In this document: positions 25,800 to 37,710 of the stretch, in pieces
Position numbering within the stretch: the first letter of the stretch is position 1
Layout: every line of letters starts with the position of its first letter
Source of the DNA: Mycolicibacterium palauense
GTDB lineage: Bacteria; Actinomycetota; Actinomycetes; Mycobacteriales; Mycobacteriaceae
DNA length: 64,000 bases
Assembly (NCBI RefSeq): GCF_002592005.1
Contig: NZ_NVQF01000016.1
Coordinates: forward strand, 25,935-89,934
Direction: 5' to 3'
Program-made: the position numbers and the translations under genes
The notes under the pieces: model-generated
What the model was told of the DNA's origin: nothing
The model's input: the letters and a program-made list of their open reading frames with translations, nothing else
The model's database searches: none

Positions 25800-26201
25800 G
25801 TGGACACCGACGTGCTCGACATCGACACCACCCGCCGGCGCATCGTCGACCTCAGCAGCGAACTCCGGGACTTCTGCGCGTCGCACGGCGACGGTCTGTG
25901 CAACGTGTTCGTTCCGCACGCCACCGCGGGTGTGGCCATCATCGAGACCGGGGCCGGATCCGACGACGACCTGATCGACACGCTGGAGCGGCTGCTGCCG
26001 CGCGACGACCGCTACCGGCACGCCCACGGCTCGGCCGGCCACGGGGCCGACCACGTGCTGCCGGCCATCGTCGCTCCGTCGGTCACCGTCCCGGTCCAGG
26101 GCGGGCGGCTGCTGCTGGGCACCTGGCAGAGCGTCGTGCTGGTCGACCTCAACCGGGACAATCCGCGCCGCTCGGTGCGGCTGAGCTTCGTCAACGCCTG
26201 A
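25800..26201 (+). CDS. YjbQ/UPF0047 family protein (secondary thiamine-phosphate synthase enzyme), Rv2556c-like
   Basis: A 133-residue UPF0047 protein with the family signature complete: CNVFVPHATAGVAIIETGAG, then LIDTLERLLPRDDRYRHAHG, and the His-rich GHGADHVLPAI, ending LGTWQSVVLVDLNRDNPRRSV. Some family members complement loss of thiamine phosphate synthase, hence the database name; the true substrate is uncertain. The start GTG at 25800 is set by the leaderless -10 box and by homology beginning at TDVLDIDTTRRRIVDL. The alaS gene follows 123 bp later. Confidence 0.88.
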   Translation: MDTDVLDIDTTRRRIVDLSSELRDFCASHGDGLCNVFVPHATAGVAIIETGAGSDDDLIDTLERLLPRDDRYRHAHGSAGHGADHVLPAIVAPSVTVPVQGGRLLLGTWQSVVLVDLNRDNPRRSVRLSFVNA

Positions 26202-26235
26202 GGGCCGGCCTCCGCGCGGGCCCCGCCGCGACCGG

Positions 26236-26241
26236 TAGTGT
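26236..26241 (+). promoter_or_regulatory. -10 box (TAGTGT) of alaS
   Basis: TAGTGT fits TANNNT; transcription from ~26248 would give a leader of about 77 nt before the alaS GTG. No T-box-like structure was recognised in it. Confidence 0.4.
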
Positions 26242-26324
26242 TGGACGACTGAACAGATCGGCTCGACAGGTCGGTGACGGACAGGCCCGGACGGGCCCGC
26301 GAACAGGGAAGTGACAGGGAAGAC

Positions 26325-29033
26325 GTGCAGACACACGAGATCAGGAAGCGGTTCCTGGATCATTTCGTGAGGGCCGGACACACCGAGGTGCCCAGTGCCT
26401 CGGTGATCCTCGACGACCCCAACCTGTTGTTCGTCAACGCCGGCATGGTCCAGTTCGTCCCGTACTTCCTGGGGCAGCGCACCCCGCCGTACAACACCGC
26501 GACCAGCATCCAGAAGTGCATCCGCACCCCCGACATCGACGAAGTCGGGATCACCACCCGCCACAACACGTTCTTCCAGATGGCGGGCAACTTCTCCTTC
26601 GGTGACTACTTCAAGCGCGGCGCCATCGAGCTGGCCTGGACGCTGCTGACGTCGCCGGTGGCCGAGGGCGGCTACGGTTTCGATCCCGAAAAACTGTGGG
26701 CCACCGTCTACTACGACGACGATGAGGCCGCCCAGCTCTGGCAGGAGATCGCCGGGCTGCCGTCCGAGCGGATCCAGCGCCGCGGGATGGCCGACAACTA
26801 CTGGTCGATGGGGATCCCCGGGCCGTGCGGACCGTCCTCGGAGATCTACTACGACCGCGGGCCCGAGTACGGCATCGAGGGCGGCCCCGAGGCCAACGAG
26901 GACCGCTACATCGAGATCTGGAATCTCGTGTTCATGCAGAACGAGCGCGGTGAGGGGACCTCCAAGGAGGACTTCGAGATCCTCGGCCCGCTGCCGCGCA
27001 AGAACATCGACACCGGGATGGGCGTGGAGCGGGTGGCCTGCCTGCTGCAGGGCGTGGACAACGTCTACGAGACCGACCTGCTGCGCCCGGTCATCGACAC
27101 CGTCGCGGCGATCGCCCCGCGCGGATACGCGACGGGTAACCACGACGATGACGTGCGCTACCGCATCATCGCCGATCACAGTCGCACGGCGGCCATCATC
27201 ATCGGCGACGGCGTCACGCCGTCCAACGAGGGCCGCGGCTATGTGCTGCGCCGGCTGCTGCGCCGCATCATCCGCGCCGCCAAGCTGCTCGGCGTCGACC
27301 AGCCGGTGATGGCTTCGTTGATGGCCACCGTGCGCGAGGCCATGGGCCCGTCGTACCCGGAGCTGGCCGCCGACTTCGACCGCATCAGCCGCATCGCGGT
27401 GGCCGAGGAGACCGCGTTCAACCGGACGCTGGCCGCCGGCTCCAAGTTGTTCGACGAGGCCGCCGCGGCCACCCGCAGCTCCGGGAAGACGACGCTGTCG
27501 GGCTCGGATGCCTTCACGCTGCACGACACCTACGGCTTCCCGATCGACCTGACGCTGGAGATGGCCGGCGAGGCGGGGTTGAGCGTCGACGAGCTCGGAT
27601 TCCGTGAACTGATGGCCGAGCAGCGCCGACGCGCCAAGGCCGACGCCGCGGCGCGCAAACACGCCCACGCCGACCTGAGCGCCTACCGCGAACTGGTCGA
27701 CACCGGACCCACCGAGTTCACCGGCTTCGACGAGCTGTCCTCCGACGCGCGGATTCTGGGGATCTTCGTCGACGGCAAGCGGGTTCCGGTGGTCGCCCAC
27801 CATGCCCGGGTCCACTCCGAGACCCCGCCGCCGGAGCGGGTGGAGATCGTGCTGGACCGCACGCCGCTCTACGCCGAGTCCGGTGGCCAGATCGCCGATG
27901 TGGGCACCATCGCCGGCGGCGGGTCCGGGGGGACGTCGCGGGCCGCGGTGACCGACGTCCAGAAGATCGCCAAAACACTGTTCGTGCACCGGGTCAACGT
28001 CGAGTCCGGGGAGTTCGTCGAGGGCGACACCGTCACCGCGGCGGTCGACCCGAAGTGGCGTCACGGTGCCACCCAGGGACACTCGGGCACCCACATGGTG
28101 CATGCCGCGCTGCGTCAGGTGCTCGGCCCCAACGCCGTTCAGGCCGGTTCGCTCAACCGGCCGGGGTACCTGCGGTTCGACTTCAACTGGCAGGGCCCGC
28201 TGTCGGAGCAGCAGCGCAGTGAGATCGAGATCGTGACCAACGAGGCGGTCGAGGCCGACCACGAGGTGCACACCTTCCACACCCAGCTGGAGAAGGCCAA
28301 GGCCATGGGAGCGATGGCGCTGTTCGGGGAGGCCTACCCCGAGGAGGTGCGCGTCGTGGAGATCGGCGGGCCGTTCTCGCTGGAACTGTGCGGCGGCACC
28401 CATGTGCACAACTCCGCCCAGATCGGGCCGGTGACGATTCTGGGTGAGTCCTCGGTCGGCTCGGGTGTGCGGCGGGTGGAGGCCTATGTCGGGCTGGAGT
28501 CCTTCCAGCACCTGGCCAAGGAACGCGCCCTGATGGCGGGTCTGGCCTCCTCGTTGAAGGTGCCCTCCGAGGAGGTTCCGGCCCGGGTGGCCAACCTGGT
28601 GGAGCGGCTGAAGGTGGCCGAGAAGGAACTGGAGAAGACGCGCCTCGCCAACGCGCGCTCGGCTGCGGTGAATGCCGCCGCGGGGGCTCAGCGGGTGGGT
28701 AAGGTCCGTCTCGTGGCACAGCGCATGTCCGGTGGGATGACCGCCGCGGACCTGCGCTCGCTGGTCGGCGACGTGCGCGGCAAGCTCGGCGCCGAGCCGG
28801 CGGTGGTGGCGCTCATCGCCGAGGGCGACAACGGTTCGGTGCCGTTCGTCGTCGCCGTGAACCAGGGCGCCCTGGACGCCGGTCTGAACGCCAACCAGCT
28901 CGTCAAGGCGTTGTCTCCGGCGGTCGACGGGCGCGGCGGCGGCAAGCCGGACCTCGCCCAGGGCTCGGGCAAGAACGGATCAGGGATCGACGCGGCGCTG
29001 GACGCTCTGCGGGCCGAAGTAGCCCGGAGCTAG
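26325..29033 (+). CDS. alaS: Alanyl-tRNA synthetase
   Basis: A 902-residue class II synthetase, the same size as other mycobacterial AlaRS. It starts [20 protein letters not shown]. The aminoacylation core holds [21 protein letters not shown] and the motif 3 region [20 protein letters not shown]. The editing domain has the zinc HxxxH at [15 protein letters not shown] and the later C-x3-H in [13 protein letters not shown] coiled coil ([20 protein letters not shown]) leads to the C-Ala oligomerisation domain, ending [20 protein letters not shown]. The GTG at 26325 follows CAGGGAAG. It is probably co-transcribed with ruvX, mltG and aroE: ruvX follows 4 bp after its stop. Confidence 0.97.
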   Translation: MQTHEIRKRFLDHFVRAGHTEVPSASVILDDPNLLFVNAGMVQFVPYFLGQRTPPYNTATSIQKCIRTPDIDEVGITTRHNTFFQMAGNFSFGDYFKRGAIELAWTLLTSPVAEGGYGFDPEKLWATVYYDDDEAAQLWQEIAGLPSERIQRRGMADNYWSMGIPGPCGPSSEIYYDRGPEYGIEGGPEANEDRYIEIWNLVFMQNERGEGTSKEDFEILGPLPRKNIDTGMGVERVACLLQGVDNVYETDLLRPVIDTVAAIAPRGYATGNHDDDVRYRIIADHSRTAAIIIGDGVTPSNEGRGYVLRRLLRRIIRAAKLLGVDQPVMASLMATVREAMGPSYPELAADFDRISRIAVAEETAFNRTLAAGSKLFDEAAAATRSSGKTTLSGSDAFTLHDTYGFPIDLTLEMAGEAGLSVDELGFRELMAEQRRRAKADAAARKHAHADLSAYRELVDTGPTEFTGFDELSSDARILGIFVDGKRVPVVAHHARVHSETPPPERVEIVLDRTPLYAESGGQIADVGTIAGGGSGGTSRAAVTDVQKIAKTLFVHRVNVESGEFVEGDTVTAAVDPKWRHGATQGHSGTHMVHAALRQVLGPNAVQAGSLNRPGYLRFDFNWQGPLSEQQRSEIEIVTNEAVEADHEVHTFHTQLEKAKAMGAMALFGEAYPEEVRVVEIGGPFSLELCGGTHVHNSAQIGPVTILGESSVGSGVRRVEAYVGLESFQHLAKERALMAGLASSLKVPSEEVPARVANLVERLKVAEKELEKTRLANARSAAVNAAAGAQRVGKVRLVAQRMSGGMTAADLRSLVGDVRGKLGAEPAVVALIAEGDNGSVPFVVAVNQGALDAGLNANQLVKALSPAVDGRGGGKPDLAQGSGKNGSGIDAALDALRAEVARS

Positions 29034-29037
29034 CTGC

Positions 29038-29553
29038 GTGGACCCCAGCGAACACCGGTCGCCGGACCGGCCCGGCGACCCGGCCCGGCCCGATCCCGGC
29101 AGGGGACGGCGACTGGGTGTCGACGTGGGCAGCGTGCGCATCGGTGTCGCGGTCAGCGACCCCGACGCCGTGTTGGCCACGCCGGTGGAGACGGTGCACC
29201 GGGAGCGCTCCGGGCGGCACCTGCGCCGGCTGGCGCGGCTGGTCACCGACTACGAGGCGGTGGAGGTCGTCGTCGGACTGCCCAGGACACTGGCCGACCG
29301 CACCGGCCCGGCGGCCCAGGACGCCATCGACGTCGCCGACCGGCTCGCCGAGCGCATCGCTCCCGTGCCGGTGCGGATGGCCGACGAACGGCTGAGCACC
29401 GTGACCGCCCAGCGGGCACTGCGCGACGCCGGAGTGCGATCGAAGGCTCAGCGCCCGGTGGTGGACCAGGCCGCCGCGGTGGCGATCCTGCAGAGCTGGC
29501 TCGACGCACGCCGGGCCGTCCTGGCCGCTGCGGAAGCGGTCAGCGATGACTGA
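29038..29553 (+). CDS. ruvX: Holliday junction resolvase-like protein RuvX (YqgF)
   Basis: A 171-residue RNase H-fold protein of the YqgF/RuvX family. After a disordered N-terminal ~25 residues come [20 protein letters not shown] (first catalytic Asp), [33 protein letters not shown] (acidic residue) and [16 protein letters not shown] (last Asp). Family roles include Holliday junction resolution and 16S rRNA 5' processing. The GTG start is 4 bp after the alaS stop, and the stop overlaps mltG by 8 bp. Gene order alaS-ruvX-mltG is conserved in many bacteria. Confidence 0.92.
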   Translation: MDPSEHRSPDRPGDPARPDPGRGRRLGVDVGSVRIGVAVSDPDAVLATPVETVHRERSGRHLRRLARLVTDYEAVEVVVGLPRTLADRTGPAAQDAIDVADRLAERIAPVPVRMADERLSTVTAQRALRDAGVRSKAQRPVVDQAAAVAILQSWLDARRAVLAAAEAVSDD

Positions 29554-30790
29554 CCAGTTCGAACCCGACCGCGCGCAGCCGGTCGCGGTGGGCCCGCCAC
29601 GGCGCCGGCTCAGTCGCGCGGCCCGCCTGCGGGCGGAGCGCACCAGGCGCCGCCGCCGCATCATGGGGGTCGGGGCGCTGGGACTGCTCGTCGTGGTCAT
29701 CCTGACCACGGTGTTCCTGGGCTCGAAACTGTGGCACGGGTTGTTCGGCTCACCCACCGACTACACCGGCGACGGCGAACGCGATGTCGTCATCCAGGTG
29801 CACGACGGCGACACCACCACGGCCATCGGCCAGACCCTTCACGACCGGGGTGTGGTCGCCACCGTGAAGGGATTCGTGGAGGCGGCCCAGGGCAACGAGG
29901 CCATCCAGGCCATCCAGCCCGGCTTCTACAAGGTGCGCACCCGGATTCCGGCGGCGTCGGCGGTCGAGCGATTGGTCGCCCCCGACAACCGGGTCGGCAA
30001 GCTGACCATTCCGGAGGGCCGGCAGCTCGACGACGTCACCGACGTCAAGACCAACGCCGTCACCGAGGGGATCTTCACGCTGATCTCCAAGGCCACCTGC
30101 GTCGATCTCGACGGCAAACGCAGCTGTGTGAGCGTCCAGGATCTGCGCAACGCCGCCGGCGCGGTCCCCGCCGACCGCCTCGGGGTGCCCCAGTGGGCGC
30201 TGCAGCCGGTCACGGCGATGGGCACCGATCACCGCCGGATCGAGGGCCTGATCGCCGCCGGAACGTGGAACGTCGACCCGGCGGCCTCCGCCCAGGACAC
30301 GCTGGCGACGTTGATCGCCGCCAGCGCCTCCCGGTACACCGCGGGGGGGTTGCTGGACACCGCCGCCGCGATGAACATGTCGCCGTATTCGGTGCTGACC
30401 GTCGCCTCCCTGGTGCAGCGCGAGTCCACCCCGGAGGACTTCCCGAAGGTCGCCCGGGTGATCTACAACCGGTTGGCCCAGGGCCGCAAGCTGGAGTTCG
30501 ACTCGACGGTCAACTACTCGCTGGACCGCCAGGAGGTCGCCACCACCGACGGTGACCGCGCGCGGGTCACCCCGTGGAACACCTACGCCTCGCCGGGGCT
30601 GCCCGCCACGCCGATCTGCTCGCCCAGCGAGGCCGCGCTGGCGGCGGCCGAGCGTCCCGAACCCGGTGACTGGCTGTACTTCGTCACCGTCGACATGCAG
30701 GGCACCACCCTGTTCACCAAGGATTACGAGCAGCACCTGGCCAACATCGAGCTCGCCCGGCGCAATGGTGTCCTCGACAGTGCCCGCTGA
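29546..30790 (+). CDS. mltG: Endolytic peptidoglycan transglycosylase MltG
   Basis: A 414-residue type II membrane protein: a basic cytosolic tail ([20 protein letters not shown]), one membrane helix ([20 protein letters not shown], ~35-55), a LysM-like region ([18 protein letters not shown]) and the YceG catalytic domain. The catalytic Glu is in [20 protein letters not shown], followed by [20 protein letters not shown] and the late [14 protein letters not shown]. MltG cuts nascent glycan strands and sets their length. The insert [15 protein letters not shown] has two Cys that could pair outside the membrane. Overlaps ruvX by 8 bp and aroE by 26 bp. Confidence 0.94.
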   Translation: MTDQFEPDRAQPVAVGPPRRRLSRAARLRAERTRRRRRIMGVGALGLLVVVILTTVFLGSKLWHGLFGSPTDYTGDGERDVVIQVHDGDTTTAIGQTLHDRGVVATVKGFVEAAQGNEAIQAIQPGFYKVRTRIPAASAVERLVAPDNRVGKLTIPEGRQLDDVTDVKTNAVTEGIFTLISKATCVDLDGKRSCVSVQDLRNAAGAVPADRLGVPQWALQPVTAMGTDHRRIEGLIAAGTWNVDPAASAQDTLATLIAASASRYTAGGLLDTAAAMNMSPYSVLTVASLVQRESTPEDFPKVARVIYNRLAQGRKLEFDSTVNYSLDRQEVATTDGDRARVTPWNTYASPGLPATPICSPSEAALAAAERPEPGDWLYFVTVDMQGTTLFTKDYEQHLANIELARRNGVLDSAR

Positions 30791-31604
30791 GCCGACGGCC
30801 CGCAAGGCCGCCGTCCTGGGGTCCCCGATCGCGCATTCGCGGTCCCCGCAGCTGCACCTGGCCGCCTACCGGGCGTTGGGCCTGACCGACTGGACCTACG
30901 ACCGCATCGAGTGCACCGCCGAGCAGTTGCCCGCGCTGGTGTCGGCGCTGGGACCGGAATGGGTCGGGTTGTCGGTGACCATGCCGGGCAAGTTCGCCGC
31001 CCTGGAGTTCGCCGACGAGCACACCGCCCGGGCGGCGCTGGTCGGCTCGGCCAACACCCTGGTCCGCACCGTCGCCGGCTGGCGGGCCGACAACACCGAT
31101 GTGGACGGCGTGGCGGGGGCGCTGCGCGCCGCCGGGGTGGACCGGCCGGCCCGCGCGCTGGTGCTCGGCAGCGGGGGGACCGCCCCGGCCGCGGTGGTGG
31201 GTCTGGCCGAACTGGGTGCCCGGCAGGTCACCGTGGCCGCCAGGAACCCGGAGAAGGCCGCCCGACTGCTCGAGCTGGCGTCCGACGTCGGGCTGACCGC
31301 CCGGTACTGCGCCCTCGACGCCGGAGACCAGGAGGCGCTGGCCCGCGCCAGCCGGTCGGCGGTGCTGGTGAGCACCGTGCCCGCCGAGGTGGCGGCCGGG
31401 CTGGTCCCGGCCCTGGAGCGGGCCGGCGTGCTGCTGGACGCCATCTACGATCCGTGGCCCACGCCGCTGGCCGCGGGGGTGGCCGCCGCAGGCGGCACCG
31501 TCATCGGTGGACTGCAGATGCTGCTGCACCAGGCCTTCGCACAAGTCGAACAATTCACAGGGCGACCGGCGCCGCGCGAGCAGATGGCGGCCGCGCTGCA
31601 ATAG
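30765..31604 (+). CDS. aroE: Shikimate dehydrogenase
   Basis: A 279-residue enzyme that reduces 3-dehydroshikimate to shikimate with NADPH. The substrate-binding opening KAAVLGSPIAHSRSPQLHLA and the catalytic Lys in WVGLSVTMPGKFAALEF are present, as are the Asp of ADNTDVDG, the glycine loop LVLGSGGTAPAAVVG and the late GGLQMLLHQAFAQVEQFTG. ATG 30765 lies inside the end of mltG (GTG 30768 is an alternative); no strong ribosome site is seen, so coupling to mltG is likely. It belongs functionally with aroC, aroK and aroB 0.6 kb downstream. Confidence 0.94.
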   Translation: MVSSTVPAEPTARKAAVLGSPIAHSRSPQLHLAAYRALGLTDWTYDRIECTAEQLPALVSALGPEWVGLSVTMPGKFAALEFADEHTARAALVGSANTLVRTVAGWRADNTDVDGVAGALRAAGVDRPARALVLGSGGTAPAAVVGLAELGARQVTVAARNPEKAARLLELASDVGLTARYCALDAGDQEALARASRSAVLVSTVPAEVAAGLVPALERAGVLLDAIYDPWPTPLAAGVAAAGGTVIGGLQMLLHQAFAQVEQFTGRPAPREQMAAALQ

Positions 31605-31607
31605 CCT
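31602..31607 (+). promoter_or_regulatory. -10 box (TAGCCT) built on the aroE stop codon
   Basis: TAGCCT includes the aroE TAG stop (31602-31604) and ends 7 nt before the GTG at 31615, predicting a leaderless mRNA for the peptidase gene. Confidence 0.4.
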
Positions 31608-31614
31608 GCCCGGC

Positions 31615-32061
31615 GTGGGGGAGATCATCGCGCAGCGGCTGGCCGGGCCGGCCGCCGCGGCCGCGATCCTGGCGTGGATGACGGCGTTGTGCGTCGCCGA
31701 CCTGCGCGACCGCCGACTGCCCAACGCCTTGACGCTGCCCGGCGCGGCCGCCATCGCCGTGGTCGCCGGGTGCTGCGGCCGCGGACTGCCCGCGGTGCTC
31801 GGCGCGCTGGCGCTGGCCGGGGCGTATCTGGTGGTGCACCTGGCGGCGCCCCGGGGGATGGGTGCCGGTGACGTGAAGCTGGCGTTGGGCACCGGGGCGC
31901 TGACCGGCGCCTTCGGTGCCGAGGTGTGGTTCCTGGGCGCCCTGGGCGCCCCACTGCTGACCCTGGCGGTCGCGGTGGTCGGCCGGCGTCGGGTGGTCCC
32001 GCACGGACCGTCGATGTGTCTGGCGAGCGCGGCGGTGCTCACGGCGGCCTGGCTGTACTGA
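31615..32061 (+). CDS. Prepilin peptidase (A24 type IV leader peptidase) family protein, short form
   Basis: A 148-residue polytopic membrane protein with the two catalytic aspartates of A24 aspartic peptidases: LCVADLRDRRLPNALTLPG (~22-40) and the GxGD motif in RGMGAGDVKLALGTG (~81-95). Four or more hydrophobic helices fit. It lacks the N-terminal zinc and methyltransferase domain of PilD, as is usual in actinobacterial short forms. It probably cleaves type IV pilin-like (Tad/Flp) prepilins, though no pilin gene lies in this window. GTG start by the leaderless -10 box. Confidence 0.85.
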   Translation: MGEIIAQRLAGPAAAAAILAWMTALCVADLRDRRLPNALTLPGAAAIAVVAGCCGRGLPAVLGALALAGAYLVVHLAAPRGMGAGDVKLALGTGALTGAFGAEVWFLGALGAPLLTLAVAVVGRRRVVPHGPSMCLASAAVLTAAWLY

Positions 32062-32075
32062 GCGGTGCGGGGCCG

Positions 32076-32145
32076 AGGTCGTGCTGTCGGTGTCGTGCTG
32101 CCGGTGTTGTGGTGTCGGTGTTGTGGTGTCGGTGTCGCGGGGGCG
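32076..32145 (+). repeat. Degenerate 14-bp G/T-rich tandem repeat upstream of aroC
   Basis: GTGTTGTGGTGTCG repeats perfectly at 32104-32117 and 32118-32131, with relatives at 32090-32103 (GTGTCGTGCTGCCG) and on either side. The + strand is almost free of A across ~75 bases. The array sits between the prepilin peptidase stop and aroC. Confidence 0.8.
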
Positions 32146-32208
32146 GTGTGGTGTCACCGCCGTCACCGGATTACGTCTGCGGAGTTGCCGCGTGGGAAGA
32201 TGGAACTC

Positions 32209-33420
32209 GTGTTGCGTTGGACGACCGCCGGTGAATCCCATGGCCGCGCGTTGGTGGCCATGGTCGAGGGCATGGTCGCCGGCGTGCAGGTGACCTCGCA
32301 GGACATCGGCGAACAGCTGAGACGGCGCCGCCTGGGCTACGGCCGCGGCGCACGGATGAAGTTCGAGCAGGACCAGGTGAGCGTGCTGGCCGGTGTCCGC
32401 CACGGTCGCACCCTCGGCGGGCCGATCGCCGTCGAGATCGGCAACACCGAGTGGCCCAAATGGGAGACCGTGATGGCCGCCGATCCGGTCGACGCCGGCG
32501 TCCTCGACCAGGACGGTGGCGCCCGCAACGCCCCGCTGACGCGGCCGCGTCCCGGCCACGCCGACTACGCCGGAATGCTCAAGTACGGTTTCGACGACGC
32601 CCGGCCGGTGCTGGAACGTGCCAGCGCCCGCGAGACGGCCGCCCGCGTGGCCGCCGGGACGATCGCCAGGCAGTTCCTTCGGCAGGCCCTGGGCGTGGAG
32701 GTGCTGTCGCACATCGTGTCCATCGGGGCCTCCAAGCCCTATGCCGGCCCGCCGCCGCAGCCCTCGGATCTGGCCGCCATCGACGACAGCCCGGTACGGG
32801 CCTTCGACAAGGCCGCCGAGGAGGCGATGATCGCCGAGATCGAGGCCGCCAAACGCGACGGCGACACCCTGGGCGGTGTCATCGAGGTGGTGGCGTCGGG
32901 TCTGCCGGTCGGGCTGGGCTCGTTCACCAGCGGTGAAAACCGCCTCGACGGCCAGCTCGCCGCGGCGGTCATGGGCATCCAGGCCATCAAGGGCGTGGAG
33001 GTCGGCGACGGGTTCGAGACCGCCCGCCGGCGCGGCAGCCAGGCCCACGACGAGATCTTCCCCGGCCCCGAGGGGGTGGTCCGTTCCACCAACCGCGCCG
33101 GCGGGCTGGAGGGCGGCATGACCAACGGCCAGCCGCTGCGGGTGCGCGCGGCGATGAAACCCATCTCCACGGTGCCCAGGGCGTTGGCCACCGTCGACAT
33201 GGCCACCGGCGCCGAGGCCGTGGCCATCCACCAGCGCTCCGACGTGTGCGCCGTCCCGGCCGCGGGTGTGGTGGTCGAGACCATGGTGGCGCTGGTGCTG
33301 GCCCGCGCGGTGCTGGAGAAGTTCGGCGGTGACTCGCTGGAGGAGACCCGCCGCAACATCGATGCCTATCTGCGCACGGTCGCCGAGCACGAACCGGTGG
33401 CCGCGCGGGCGTCGGGGTAG
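32209..33420 (+). CDS. aroC: Chorismate synthase
   Basis: A 403-residue enzyme converting EPSP to chorismate with reduced FMN. It opens [20 protein letters not shown]; the signatures [19 protein letters not shown] and [20 protein letters not shown], and the late [20 protein letters not shown], are all intact. The GTG at 32209 gives the start seen in mycobacteria and has GGAAGATGGAA upstream; an ATG at 32200 in frame is possible. It begins the aroC-aroK-aroB run: aroK starts 10 bp after its stop. The G/T repeat at 32076-32145 lies in the gap before it. Confidence 0.96.
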   Translation: MLRWTTAGESHGRALVAMVEGMVAGVQVTSQDIGEQLRRRRLGYGRGARMKFEQDQVSVLAGVRHGRTLGGPIAVEIGNTEWPKWETVMAADPVDAGVLDQDGGARNAPLTRPRPGHADYAGMLKYGFDDARPVLERASARETAARVAAGTIARQFLRQALGVEVLSHIVSIGASKPYAGPPPQPSDLAAIDDSPVRAFDKAAEEAMIAEIEAAKRDGDTLGGVIEVVASGLPVGLGSFTSGENRLDGQLAAAVMGIQAIKGVEVGDGFETARRRGSQAHDEIFPGPEGVVRSTNRAGGLEGGMTNGQPLRVRAAMKPISTVPRALATVDMATGAEAVAIHQRSDVCAVPAAGVVVETMVALVLARAVLEKFGGDSLEETRRNIDAYLRTVAEHEPVAARASG

Positions 33421-33430
33421 GCGGTCGGCG

Positions 33431-35199
<1,769 letters not shown>

Positions 35200-35208
35200 G
35201 GCGGGGCG

Positions 35209-35235
35209 GAACCGGGTGCCGGTCCGGCCCGGTTC
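35209..35235. terminator. Hairpin between convergent aroB and membrane-protein genes
   Basis: GAACCGGG (35209-35216) pairs with CCCGGTTC (35228-35235) across an 11-nt loop; the right arm ends in the stop codon of the minus-strand gene. Confidence 0.5.
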
Positions 35236-35971
35236 AGTCCTTGCGCTGATCCCCGGGCGAAGTGTCGGTGCCGCCCCCGGTCTCCGGAGTGATCTGCTGG
35301 GTCTCCTCCTCAGCCGACTCCCGGGACGGCTCCGGGGATGACTCCAGGGATGACCCCGTGTCGCGTTCGGCGGTGGCCACCGCCGAACCGTGACTCTCGG
35401 TGTCGTGGGCGGGGTTCGACGGGTCGCTGACGACGGGCGTGGGACCGGTCGGGAAGTCGTCTTCCCGCACGGCGGCGAACACATCGGTGTCGGCGCGGTC
35501 GTCGTCGTACGCGGCGCCGCCCTCGGCCTGGGCCTTGCGGTCCACCGGCGGGGCCTTGCGGTCCACCAGCCACCGGCCGATGGCCGCGGCGGCGACCGCG
35601 GGGACGAACACGAGCAGGGCCGTGAACGCGGCGAACGTCGTCAACTCGTTGATCAGGCCGCCGACATAGAGCGCGGAGTAGAACAGTGAGATCAGCCACG
35701 ACACGGCGCCGGAGACCAGCCCGGCGACCAGACCGGCCAGCAGCCACGTCATCGCCAGGTCTTCGCGGCGGTCGGGGTCGGGGTTGGTGCGGGCGTCGGA
35801 GCGTCCGTCGAGATAACCCCACACCAGCACCACCACAACCAGCACCGCCAGCAGCGTGAGGCTGATCAGCAGAGCCTGCGTCTCGTACTGATTGATCAGC
35901 GCTCCCTGGATCAGCCGCACCACGACCATCAGTCCCGCGAACACCAACCCGCGCACCAGCCACTTGCTCAT
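35234..35971 (-). CDS. Membrane protein, Rv2536-like (B-4DMT family)
   Basis: A 245-residue membrane protein. Four hydrophobic helices lie in the first ~145 residues: LVFAGLMVVVRLIQGALI, ALLISLTLLAVLVVVVLVWG, TWLLAGLVAGLVSGAVSWLI and FAAFTALLVFVPAVAAAAIG. The last ~100 residues are acidic, Ser/Thr/Glu-rich and disordered (SPEPSRESAEEETQQI), probably cytoplasmic. Database names call homologues B-4DMT transporters without experimental support known to me. It is divergent from pepQ and convergent with aroB, a position kept from M. tuberculosis. Confidence 0.82.
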   Translation of the reverse strand: MSKWLVRGLVFAGLMVVVRLIQGALINQYETQALLISLTLLAVLVVVVLVWGYLDGRSDARTNPDPDRREDLAMTWLLAGLVAGLVSGAVSWLISLFYSALYVGGLINELTTFAAFTALLVFVPAVAAAAIGRWLVDRKAPPVDRKAQAEGGAAYDDDRADTDVFAAVREDDFPTGPTPVVSDPSNPAHDTESHGSAVATAERDTGSSLESSPEPSRESAEEETQQITPETGGGTDTSPGDQRKD

Positions 35972-35990
35972 GGGGCCACAGCGTAGCGAG

Positions 35991-35996
35991 TACCGT
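35991..35996 (+). promoter_or_regulatory. -10 box (TACCGT) of pepQ
   Basis: TACCGT ends 8 nt before the GTG at 36005; a leaderless or 1-nt-leader transcript is predicted. Confidence 0.45.
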
Positions 35997-36004
35997 CAGC
36001 GGGC

Positions 36005-37096
36005 GTGACACATTCCCAGCGACGTGACAAGTTGCGCACCCTGCTCGGCCCCGCCGATCTGGACGCGATGCTGGTCAGCGACCTGACCAATGTCCGGTAC
36101 CTGTCCGGGTTCACCGGCTCCAACGCGGCGCTGCTGGTATTCGCCGACGAGCGGCCGGCGATCCTGGCCACCGACGGCCGCTACCGCACCCAGGCGGCCC
36201 GCCAGGCCCCCGACCTGGCCGTCGACATCGAGCGGGCATGCGGTCGTCATCTGGTTTGCCGGGCCGCGGGCGCGGGGGCGCGACGGATCGGTTTCGAGGG
36301 ACACGCGGTGACCGTCGATGCACACCTGGCCCTGTTGGGTGTGCTGGAGCCCAACCGGAACGCGGAACTGGTCCGCGCCTCGGGTCTGGTGGAAGAGCTG
36401 CGCGAGATCAAGGACGACGGCGAGGTGGCGCTGCTGCGGTTGGCCTGTGAGGCCGCCGACGCCGCCCTGGCCGACCTGATCGAGCAGGGCGGGCTGCGGC
36501 CCGGGCGCACCGAGAAGGAGGTGCGCCGCGACCTGGAGTCCCGGATGCTCGACCACGGCGCCGACGGGCCGTCCTTCGAGACCATCGTCGCCGCCGGCGC
36601 CAATTCCGCGGTGCCCCACCACCGGCCCACCGACGCGGTGCTGCAGGCGGGGGACTTCGTCAAGATCGACTTCGGCGCGCTGGTCGGTGGCTACCACTCC
36701 GACATGACCCGAACGTTCGTGCTCGGAACCGCCGCGGACTGGCAGCGCGAGATCTACGGCCTGGTCGCCGCCGCCCAGCGGGCCGGACGCGAGGCGTTGG
36801 GCCCCGATGTGCCGCTGTGCTCGGTGGACGCGGCGTCGCGGCAGGTCATCGCCGACGCCGGGTACGGCGAGACGTTCAGTCACGGGCTCGGCCACGGGGT
36901 GGGACTGCAGATCCACGAAGCGCCGGGAATCAACGCGTCGGCCGCCGGTACACTACGTGCTGGCTCCGCGGTGACCGTGGAACCAGGTGTCTACTTGCCC
37001 GATCGCGGCGGTGTCCGCATCGAGGACACCTTGGTCGTCGGCATGAAGTCGCCCGAACTGCTTACCCGGTTCCCCAAGGATCTGACGATCCTGTAG
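36005..37096 (+). CDS. pepQ: Xaa-Pro aminopeptidase / dipeptidase (M24B)
   Basis: A 363-residue M24 peptidase that cleaves X-Pro bonds. The N-terminal creatinase domain has [20 protein letters not shown]. The pita-bread domain shows all five metal ligands: Asp in [20 protein letters not shown] (two), His in [18 protein letters not shown], Glu in [13 protein letters not shown] and Glu in [10 protein letters not shown]. No signal peptide, so cytosolic. Start GTG by the -10 box. efp follows after 50 bp and nusB overlaps efp, the standard pepQ-efp-nusB order. Confidence 0.94.
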   Translation: MTHSQRRDKLRTLLGPADLDAMLVSDLTNVRYLSGFTGSNAALLVFADERPAILATDGRYRTQAARQAPDLAVDIERACGRHLVCRAAGAGARRIGFEGHAVTVDAHLALLGVLEPNRNAELVRASGLVEELREIKDDGEVALLRLACEAADAALADLIEQGGLRPGRTEKEVRRDLESRMLDHGADGPSFETIVAAGANSAVPHHRPTDAVLQAGDFVKIDFGALVGGYHSDMTRTFVLGTAADWQREIYGLVAAAQRAGREALGPDVPLCSVDAASRQVIADAGYGETFSHGLGHGVGLQIHEAPGINASAAGTLRAGSAVTVEPGVYLPDRGGVRIEDTLVVGMKSPELLTRFPKDLTIL

Positions 37097-37146
37097 CACC
37101 CGATCCCGCCGACCAGGGATCCCCGACTCTCAAAGGAGTACCGACT

Positions 37147-37710
37147 GTGGCATCGACTGCCGACTTCAAGAATGGTCTGGTCCTCAACATCGATGGCCAG
37201 CTGTGGCAGATCGTGGAGTTCCAGCACGTCAAGCCCGGCAAGGGCCCGGCGTTCGTCCGCACCAAGCTCAAGAACGTGCTGTCGGGCAAGGTGGTCGACA
37301 AGACCTACAACGCCGGTGTGAAGGTCGAGACCGCCACCGTGGACCGCCGCGACGCCACCTACCTCTACCGCGACGGCAGCGACTTCGTGTTCATGGACTC
37401 CGAGGACTACGAGCAGCATCCGCTGCCGGACTCGCTGGTCGGCAACGCCGCCAACTTCCTGCTGGAGAGCATGCCGGTGCAGATCGCCTTCCACAACGGC
37501 AGCCCGCTGTACCTCGAACTGCCCGTGACCGTCGAACTCGAGGTCACCCACACCGAGCCCGGGCTGCAGGGGGACCGCTCCAGCGCCGGCACCAAGCCCG
37601 CCACCGTCGAGACCGGTGCCGAGATCCAGGTACCGCTGTTCATCAACACCGGCGACAAGCTCAAGATCGACTCGCGGGACGGAAGCTACCTGGGCCGCGT
37701 GAATGCCTGA
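37147..37710 (+). CDS. efp: Translation elongation factor P
   Basis: A 187-residue EF-P that relieves ribosome stalling at proline runs. Three beta-barrel domains: residues ~1-65, ~66-125 and ~130-187. The loop that enters the peptidyl-transferase centre reads [20 protein letters not shown]. The C-terminal family signature is [19 protein letters not shown]. The GTG at 37147 follows AAAGGAG. No EpmA-type modification gene is seen nearby. The stop overlaps nusB by 8 bp. Confidence 0.96.
   Translation: MASTADFKNGLVLNIDGQLWQIVEFQHVKPGKGPAFVRTKLKNVLSGKVVDKTYNAGVKVETATVDRRDATYLYRDGSDFVFMDSEDYEQHPLPDSLVGNAANFLLESMPVQIAFHNGSPLYLELPVTVELEVTHTEPGLQGDRSSAGTKPATVETGAEIQVPLFINTGDKLKIDSRDGSYLGRVNA

Noticed and set aside
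26202..26324. T-box leader before alaS
   Set aside because: Leader too short and no T-box sequence or specifier hairpin seen.
25059..28511. Minus-strand frame of 1150 codons across rarA, the repeat array and alaS
   Set aside because: It crosses several real genes and translates the tandem repeat; no protein signature.
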